Below the pieces are notes generated by a model. That model was not told the DNA's origin. It did no database searches and was given only the letters and a program-made list of their open reading frames with translations. Positions 57,487 through 64,000 of a stretch of DNA of 64,000 nucleotides are shown here, in pieces. The first letter of the stretch is position 1. The number at the start of each line of letters is the position of its first letter. The DNA is from Liquidambar formosana (taxonomy: Eukaryota > Streptophyta > Magnoliopsida > Saxifragales > Altingiaceae), in contig CM077827.1 in assembly GCA_039720395.1 (NCBI GenBank), positions 13,059,615 to 13,123,614 on the forward strand, in the 5' to 3' direction. The translations under genes and the position numbers were made by a program.

Positions 57487-57530
57487 CGATGTGGGAAGGT
57501 TCTGGGCAAAGCCCATAGGCACCCACATCG
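57487..57530 (-). other. Conserved LTR stem-loop (G, right copy)
   Basis: CGATGTGGG pairs perfectly with CCCACATCG around TGGGC/GCCCA. Confidence 0.75.
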
Positions 57531-58941
57531 CCCGAGTTGGTCTCTTAATTTGATTGGGCTAATTTAATAACTTAATCACATGCAAAACAGTATCAATCAA
57601 TAAAATACAGCATGTCATAACATATATCCCATCCATCCATTTCATCCATGCATAATCAAACAAAGAAAATAAAATAAAACAGAAAAAAGAAAAGAGAAGA
57701 AAAACCTAGGATACTTGGATCCTAGAATGGACTTGAGCCTCAAAACGAGCGCCTACGTACCATGCAGTGAAATACAAGGATCAAAGTCCACGTAGTTCGA
57801 AAAGAATAGGGTTAAATCCTAATAGAGAGTTATGGTAAACCTTAGGTTTCCTTCCATAGTGCTTTTCAAAGATAAAATGATTCTTAATAAAAAATCCAAC
57901 AGAAGATATAAACTTTTAAAAAGGGGTGGAAAGAAGCCCTAGAGTTGACCATATCCCTCTATTAGAGAATAACCCTAGGAGGGAGAAGAGAAAAGAGAGG
58001 TTAAGAAAAGTGAATTAGGGCACTTCATACCCTACTTACCTTGTGCAATTTACTCCAAGCAATATCAAACTTAAGCTATAGCGACCTTATTTGCAATAAG
58101 GCAACTACTGCACCTGTTCGCACCCTTACACGTGCTCAAAGCATATCAAAAAGGATAACATAACAATCTGGACAGAATAGTATTAAGGCTCAAAGTCATC
58201 CACTAATCATGTTATCAACAAAAACAGTGAATAAATAGAGACCTTAATGCAACCCTAATCTCATGTCATGCATAAAACCCTAAAAATCCACTACATGCAT
58301 GCAAAAACTATCATAGTTATTCTATATATATCATATATATAATAACCATGAAGAAAAACAGAAAACAAAACCTATTCTATCATGCTATAGGAAACTTGTG
58401 TGAATTTAGGATTATCGAAATCCTAATTTCACAACTATGCATTAAAACATATGAAACAACCCTAACACATGCTCAAATCATCATGAATATCATTCATATC
58501 ATATGTATTAAATAACAGGAGTGTCAACTCATGACAACAATCACAGCGAATAGACTATATGAACTATGCATGATTTAAGAAGACAAAAAGAGTAACGCTT
58601 TCAAATCCTTAGTAAACTAAAGATTATCAAGCACATAGAACCATGAATCATCTTAAAATCATTCATATCATATCACAAAAGCATGGAATTAACCTAACAT
58701 GTGGAGTTACAACATGCACTAGAACTATCATAGAAGAAGAAGGAGAAGACCTATATTCAACATTCAAAAAGAGTGCTTACCTCTTGTAGAACCTCCCTTG
58801 CCTTCAAAGTCCTTGTTCTCTTGCTTGCTTAGGGTTGAAAAGCCTTCTCTTGATGTCCTTCTAGCTCTCCAAACTCGTAGCTCCCTCTCTCTCTAAGTGT
58901 AAAGTGCACTTGTGGCCTCCCTATGTGCTGAATATCATGTT

Positions 58942-58950
58942 CTTTATATA
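58942..58950 (-). promoter_or_regulatory. TATA box of G, right LTR
   Basis: TATATAAAG on the minus strand. It would drive the genomic RNA of G. Confidence 0.65.
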
Positions 58951-59136
58951 GAGAACTGACCCCATGAACCAATGGCTAAGATTAATTCATTAAACAATGA
59001 TCCTAGGGCTATTAGAGACTCTCTTGGTGCTCAAACAACTCAAACTTACACACTTCTAAGAGAAAACAAGTTGTAATGGCGGAGGAAACCGTCAAAAGAG
59101 GGAGAGAAGAGTCAGAATTTCACTTGAAGACGGATT

Positions 59137-59198
59137 CCCTCGGGTGACTGTCTGGGCTTGGACGGCTAACCGTCTGGCCCCAGATGGTCACCCGAGGG
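59137..59198 (-). other. Long U3 hairpin, G right LTR
   Basis: Arms of about 21 bp (core CCTCGGGTGAC / GTCACCCGAGG) with few imperfections, corresponding to 31802-31862. Confidence 0.8.
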
Positions 59199-59903
59199 CT
59201 CCCATCAGCATTCCTCGGTTAGACTCCTTCGCCTTCTAGAAGTCTTTCGGGGGTCAAATTAAGTCCAATTTTGATGAAATAAAAGCCAAAACGACCGTGT
59301 TTCGAAGGGGAACACATTTTTAAGCATTTTAGGAAAAAAATCCCTAACCATGGGTGCATGGTTAGGTTTTACAAAGGTGGTTAACCATGGTGCCTCACCG
59401 TCGCTAAGCTGGGTTTGTACGCAAAGTCGAACCAAATGCTTTCCCAATCGAAATTCGATCTTTCTAAACATATTTAGGATGTAAATAAAGCCCAATTGAA
59501 GTTAAATGAGACAATTGGTTGGGTCTTATGAGTCAATTTGAGCAAACCAAGAAAGGGTCTTTTAGCCAACCCGAACCATTATGAGCCGAATTGATCTTAA
59601 ACCATTAATTCATGAAATTGAACCTATATATAGACTCTAAGTAACCATATGAACTCGAAGGAATGACTTGGGATTCATTTCAAGGTCAAATGGAAAATAT
59701 ACGACTTAAGACGATTGTGCCCTTAAAGTCGCAAAAGTTCTTATTGACTATCGAAATGAACTCCAAATCACTTCGGAATTCATACACATGATATTCGATG
59801 CCATAGAAACTCAATGCAAAAGACTAGACTCAAAATGAATTCAAAATCCTACATGAAATGATGTACCCTAGTTAAGGTGACAAAAATGGGGTGTGACACC
59901 TAA

Positions 59904-60622
59904 TATGCTCCTATATGCTCTAAACACCTTAACATGCACAAAACTATCCAAAACATGCTAAATAGGCATTACCATGATGAAAATATCATATGACAATCCT
60001 AAACGTGAAAAGAAAATCTAACATGATGCCTTAGGTAAGTATTTTATGTAAGAATGTGAAATAATCATCCTTATGGCGAGCTTTCTTAAGTAAAACTATC
60101 CGGAGATAATTTTACATAGAAACCACTCTGCATGAATGATTTCTTCACATATCCTACGTAAAATATATACCTAAGAATGCAAAGAAACTCACAGCGCACT
60201 TAAACACACTCCATAAAGCACCTATGCACAACCTCACCCTCTAAGGACGATAATTATCCTCGAAAAGAATAATCATCCATACACCTAAGAAGATGAGGCT
60301 TACACAGCAAGTGTCCTATACCAAAGATGCTTAAAATCATGCATATAATTGAACCATGAAGAGAAAATGGCGTAAACACATCAACCAAGTTTTTGTGCAA
60401 AACGTACCTCTATCCTTAAGAGAGAAACTATCCTAACAGCAAACAATTCGCAATCCTATTCTACTAGCATGCTTTCGCATCATATTTGAATCATATACAC
60501 TCTAAAATATAGAGTATATATGATTCCTAAATCAATTCTAAGCCATAACTACGCAGAGAATGGAGTAGAAGAAGAAAGAATCGTAAAAGGATGCAAAGAA
60601 GACTTACAACAAAGCAAAGGTC
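59904..60622 (-). repeat. LTR H, middle part
   Basis: Noncoding AT-rich LTR sequence between the TSD of G and solo LTR D. No gene is seen; the small ORF crossing into D is a shadow. Confidence 0.65.
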
Positions 60623-62274
60623 TGTTAGGATTATGCCCTAGAGCCAATCATAGAGATGATTGTTTAGGGATTAGGAACAATCATTTGATTTCATTTATGT
60701 ATGTCACATTTATTATTGATTTAATAAAAGGGCTTATTCTATTATGTTTATATGCATCATTTATATTTACATAATATGTCCATAGAGTTAGAGTTGAGAA
60801 TATGGAATTACAAAGAGTTGTAATTTTGAGACTATAGATATATCTCTGTACTAAACTCCTAAAGCATTCCTAGTTGAAGGTTCACTATGATGGACAGTAA
60901 TGAACCATAGGACTAGCACTTGTTAGGCTGACTCTATAGGAGGATAGCTAGTCTCAAGCTATTTGTGTGGAGACACTACAACCAACAAGTGGGTGCCTAT
61001 TGCGAGAATAGGAACACTGAATGTGACCAAAGATATGACATAAACTGAATGGAGTTTTATCCTGCCTGTCAATCAGTTTCTCATTGTTATAGTGGTACAA
61101 GTAATCCTTAGACCTGAGACACCATAGTTGCCTTATGCATGTAGCTTTAGAAGTTTGATAACACTAAGTGCAGATCCTATTCAGGGGTCTGCAAAGGTGT
61201 TCATTGGCCCTACTGCTATGTGTATGAAGGCATGTGAGTGATCAACAAGGGATCCATCACTCTCAGGAAAAAGAGAGAGAATGTCTCATATAGCATTCAT
61301 AATATAACTCATTAAATCCATGGCCATGGTAGGATGAATATGAAAAGAGTTTCATGAGTTCATCAATGAGTTGATATCTATGAATGAGTATAAAGTAATT
61401 GAACTAGGGACTTAACAGACTTCCATGTCCTATTAGTTCAATTGGAGACATTGTGTTGAAGGAAGGATGCAATTGTAACCTATAAACTATAACAGAAGGT
61501 TTCTTTGTAAATGACTATTCACCTCATTAAGGACCACACCATGAGCCATATGCTAGGTGTTACTCATGGTTAGTAGAAGCCCTAATTGATATAAGTGAGT
61601 TATAATCAATTAGGAAATTGGAAATAGTTCCAATTAGACCCTAAATGGAAAGAGTTCCATTGTGCACACCTCGTGCTATTCCTACTACTTGATGATGTGA
61701 ACCCAATGGGTCACACACTGATCATGCAAGATGAGCTTTAAAGTCTATGAGAGAAAGGGTATGAGTGCATAAAGAATAGTTCTTTGAGGCCTATTTATAT
61801 TTGATATAATTTATAGGGGTTATTGTGCAATTTAGAGAAATTGTATAAAACCCTAATAGGGTTTCCCCCTAGGGCCGGCCCTCTTAGTGTGGACTATATA
61901 AGTCACACTATGATGTGTGACATCATCATAAGTTGGACTCCCCAAGGGCTGGCCAGAATTTCCAGCCTCCCTCTCTCTCTCTCCTCTCTCCTCCTACACT
62001 AGCAACAACAAGGAAAAAGAGGAAAGAACTTGAAGCTCTAGCTAGGTGTGGATACCGTTGGAGGCAGCACACTTGGGCTGCTCATTCACCGCTGTCCGGA
62101 ATCAAAGCTTGGAGCAAAAAGGAGAAGTCAAAAAATTCTGTAAGTGTTCTAACCCTCTTCGTAGTTAGGGTTTGATTTTGTGTTATGCATAGTTAGATTC
62201 ATGGGATTGGGAATCGCAGGAAAAATTTTTATATTCCACACTTTGTATTTTTCCCTCTTGTTCGATTCCCAACA
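60623..62274 (+). mobile_element. Solo Copia LTR D, TSD AGGTC
   Basis: 1652 bp, TGTTAGGATTATG...TTCCCAACA, with AGGTC at 60618-60622 and 62275-62279. It is the same family as A and B, with TATATAAG at 61895-61902. No internal region is present, so a full element was lost by LTR-LTR recombination. Confidence 0.95.
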
Positions 62275-62442
62275 AGGTCTTTGCTGTGTTCTTCCTTCTC
62301 TTTGACTTGATTGTCTTCCAGTTCCTCTTCAAAATTTCAATAGAAAGTCTCCTCCAAGTGATGTGGGTGTGTGCAAACTCGTGGTTCCTCTCTCTTATGA
62401 ATATGAAGTGTAAAAAAGTCCCCTATGTTGATGAATGAGCCT

Positions 62443-62451
62443 CTATTTATA
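62443..62451 (-). promoter_or_regulatory. TATA box of LTR H
   Basis: TATAAATAG on the minus strand, about 195 bp downstream (element orientation) of the U3 hairpin. Confidence 0.65.
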
Positions 62452-62646
62452 ACCAACCAACCATGTGAACCAATGGTTGAGATTAATTCACCATAAAACC
62501 AATCTAAGGCTGTAATTAAATCCCATGGATGTTAAACAACTCAAAACCACCTCCCAATAGGCTTAGAAGTCTTTTAGAAGGCTGAAATTCGAAGTGGTAG
62601 AGTCCCATTCTGTCAAAACTTCAAAGAGAGACAAATCAGGACGGAG

Positions 62647-62685
62647 GTCTCGGGTGACTGGTTGGGTGAACCGGTCACCCGAGAC
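62647..62685 (-). other. Long U3 hairpin of LTR H
   Basis: 17-bp arms (core CTCGGGTGAC / GTCACCCGAG) with one imperfect pair and a 6-nt loop. It is shorter than in G but at the equivalent site. Confidence 0.8.
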
Positions 62686-63325
62686 TAAACTCAGGTTTCC
62701 TCGGTTTTTGGAATTCTAGCTTGGTTTGGACTCCTAACTTCAAACGGACTTAAATTCTTCATTTTAACTCCGATTTGAGTGATTCAAAAGCCAAAATTTC
62801 AAGGATTCAATGTAGAACAAGCCTAGAATATTCTTGAACTAAAAATCCCTGACCACGGTCAGGTGGCTGAGCTTTTATGGGGCGACTACCCGTAAAAAAG
62901 TTAATTAACCATAGGGTAATGTGGTGAACCAATCCAAAACCTATCAATAAATTAAATTGGCACTTGAATTAGACTCATTTCATCATGCTAAGGTCAATGG
63001 AACACTCCGGAACAAATTTGGAACTTAATTGGAAAATATCCGAAGTAAAAGACGAAATTGCCCTTCAAGTCGCAAAAGTTCTAATTAACTATCCAAACCT
63101 ATCTGGAATTGAACCAAATTTGACACACATATCCAAAATGATCCTAGAAACTAAATGCAAGTGATGGGACTCAACAAAGAGACAAAAATATGCATGCAAT
63201 GATGACCTATTCTCCTAAGGCTTAAAATGGCAAAAGTGTCCTTTAAGGTTTAGGGACTCCTAAATGCTTCTAAACCTAACCAAATGCTATCATGATCTCA
63301 TGGGGATGAAACTGGGGTGTCTACA

Positions 63326-63537
63326 GATGCCCCTCATTGGTGGATTTTGCTTCACAAATGACAACAATGTTAGAAAAGACAGCCCATTTTCATAAGAAAA
63401 GGGCAAGGAACCAAAGCTTGAACTTCAACAGTGACTACTAGGGATGTTCATGACTGCTATAATGTACACTTGTACAAAATAGGGGGGGTTGTGTGTGACT
63501 ATGAAAGTCATTTAAACACACGGTACTCTTATATGCC
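63326..63537 (-). other. PPT and 3' end of the H internal region
   Basis: GATGCCCCTCATTGGTG next to LTR H matches the PPT region of G. The remaining 190 bp is noncoding and is cut by LTR I. Confidence 0.7.
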
Positions 63538-63754
63538 TGTGAACCCCGGAAAACGGCCCACAAGGATTTGGCGAAAGAAATGGGATATAGGTATAGGTGT
63601 GTGGTGAAAGACAACAAACAAAAAGGAGTCGCGACCTCATTTTTTAGGGAAAAGAGGAAAACCACAAAAATGTTTTATTTTCAAAACCACATGACTCCAT
63701 TAAAAGAAAAGCAAAGTCTTTGAAACCAGAAAATTGGATTCGGGGGCTAAGTTG

Positions 63755-63798
63755 CGACGTGGGAAGGCTCTGGGCAAAGCCCATAGGCACCCACATCG
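63755..63798 (-). other. Conserved LTR stem-loop (I version)
   Basis: CGACGTGGG faces CCCACATCG around TGGGC/GCCCA. The one changed base gives a G-U pair in minus-strand RNA. Confidence 0.7.
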
Positions 63799-63939
63799 CC
63801 CGAGTTGGTCTCTTAATTTAATTGGGCTAACTTAAGATATTTTTCACTCAAATATCAGCATATATCATCATAAGGCAGCATGCATATCATATATTTCATC
63901 CAATCATCCATGCACAATCAAATAAGTAAACAAAATAGG

Positions 63940-63970
<31 letters not shown>
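63940..63970. repeat. Poly(A) run of 31 bases in LTR I
   Basis: A simple repeat within an A-rich stretch that the other LTRs also have. Its length may be unreliable in the assembly. Confidence 0.85.
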
Positions 63971-63978
<8 letters not shown>

Positions 63979-64000
63979 GAAAAGAAAAACCTAGGATACT

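Larger units (their letters stand above)
20245..59898 (-). mobile_element. Gypsy element G (Ogre/Tat-like, gag-only), TSD CCTAA
   Basis: CCTAA is duplicated at 20240-20244 and 59899-59903. The LTRs start TGTGAACCCACG and end GGGGTGTGACA. On the minus strand the order is 5' LTR (57279-59898), a PBS of the type used by Ogre elements (TTGGCGACTCTGCTGGGG), a 1.15-kb leader, a short broken gag (56104-55445), about 2.5 kb of AT-rich noncoding DNA, a 78-bp repeat array, a PPT, and the 3' LTR. After removing A, B and C its own length is about 10.6 kb. There is no protease, RT, RNase H or integrase, so it is a non-autonomous element. Confidence 0.92.
57279..59898 (-). repeat. 5' LTR of G (right), uninterrupted
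   Basis: 2620 bp, TGTGAACCCACG...GGGGTGTGACA. It carries the stem-loop at 57487-57530, the TATA box at 58942-58950 and the U3 hairpin at 59137-59198. The site where A inserted in the other LTR is intact here (around 57780-57790). Confidence 0.95.
18966..63325 (-). mobile_element. Gypsy 3' LTR H, split by element G and solo LTR D
   Basis: The left end TGTGAACCACGGG (18966) and the right end GGGGTGTCTACA (63325) bracket a 3.04-kb LTR once G (20245-59898) and D (60623-62274) and their TSD copies are removed. Its own pieces are 18966-20244, 59904-60622 and 62280-63325. Immediately right of 63325 lies GATGCCCCTCATTGGTG, which on the minus strand is a polypurine tract, so H is the 3' LTR of a minus-strand element whose body lies to the right. 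The left end is inferred from similarity to the other families. The TSD partner lies outside the window. Confidence 0.7.
62280..63325 (-). repeat. LTR H, right part
   Basis: It contains a TATA box on the minus strand (TATAAATAG, 62443-62451) and a long hairpin at 62647-62685, and ends GGGGTGTCTACA. Confidence 0.75.
63538..64000 (-). mobile_element. Gypsy LTR I, start only
   Basis: TGTGAACCCCGG, the GGAGTCGCGACCTCATTTTTT block and the stem-loop at 63755-63798 identify another LTR of the F/G type. It runs out of the window. ATGCC (63533-63537) is the presumed left TSD. Confidence 0.8.

Noticed and set aside
63940..63970. Poly(A) tail of a LINE or processed gene
   Set aside because: It lies inside an A-rich LTR segment also present in F and G, with no TSD or coding sequence before it.

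Overview
The window looks like intergenic DNA of a large, repeat-rich flowering-plant genome. I found no host gene. Almost every base can be assigned to LTR retrotransposons, most of them nested in one another, with 5-bp target-site duplications (TSDs), initiator-Met-type or Ogre/Tat-type primer-binding sites, polypurine tracts and plant-type TATA boxes. The sequence alone does not fix the species; an angiosperm is the safe statement. || Layout. (1) 1-10423: the 3' part of a + strand Copia element (E; its 5' LTR lies left of the window) with a broken gag and pol, interrupted by a solo Gypsy LTR (F, 4973-7789, TSD CCCCT). E itself sits in a Gypsy LTR (J) whose right end is at 10845. (2) 10846-16074: old minus-strand retroelement-like coding remnants (a plant mobile-domain/DUF7745-like protein and an acidic-tailed exon pair), then divergent LTR-like sequence. 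(3) 16075-18965: LTR-like sequence (K) holding 14 copies of a strictly 162-bp tandem repeat. (4) 18966-63325: one 3' LTR (H) of a minus-strand Gypsy element, split by element G and by a solo Copia LTR (D, 60623-62274, TSD AGGTC). (5) 20245-59898: element G, a minus-strand Ogre/Tat-like Gypsy element (TSD CCTAA), about 10.6 kb of its own sequence, with two ~2.6-kb LTRs but only a short broken gag. G holds Copia A in its left LTR (20755-30434, TSD AAGTC) and Copia B in its 3' repeat array (33327-52715, TSD GAACT). B in turn holds Copia C in its 3' LTR (41996-51673, TSD GTGAT). (6) 63326-64000: H internal sequence interrupted by the start of another Gypsy LTR (I). || Insertion order from nesting: H, then G, then A and B (LTR pairs each differing at roughly a dozen sites), then C (the two 1282-bp LTRs appear identical). 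C is a SIRE/Maximus-like Copia element with gag, an intact-looking pol and a third sense ORF downstream of pol. That ORF has its own TATA box and a 21-bp-phased array of 12-bp palindromes also found in the LTR promoter. A and B share the same ruined coding region but have good LTRs, PBS and PPT, so this family seems to have moved on enzymes supplied in trans. || The strongest unexplained signals are structural: three consecutive hairpins with a constant 17-nt loop and changing stems in the 3.4-kb leader of Copia A/B/E; a separate set of three hairpins in the leader of Gypsy G; a covarying stem-loop shared by the Gypsy LTR families; and long hairpins at a fixed place upstream of the Gypsy LTR TATA boxes.
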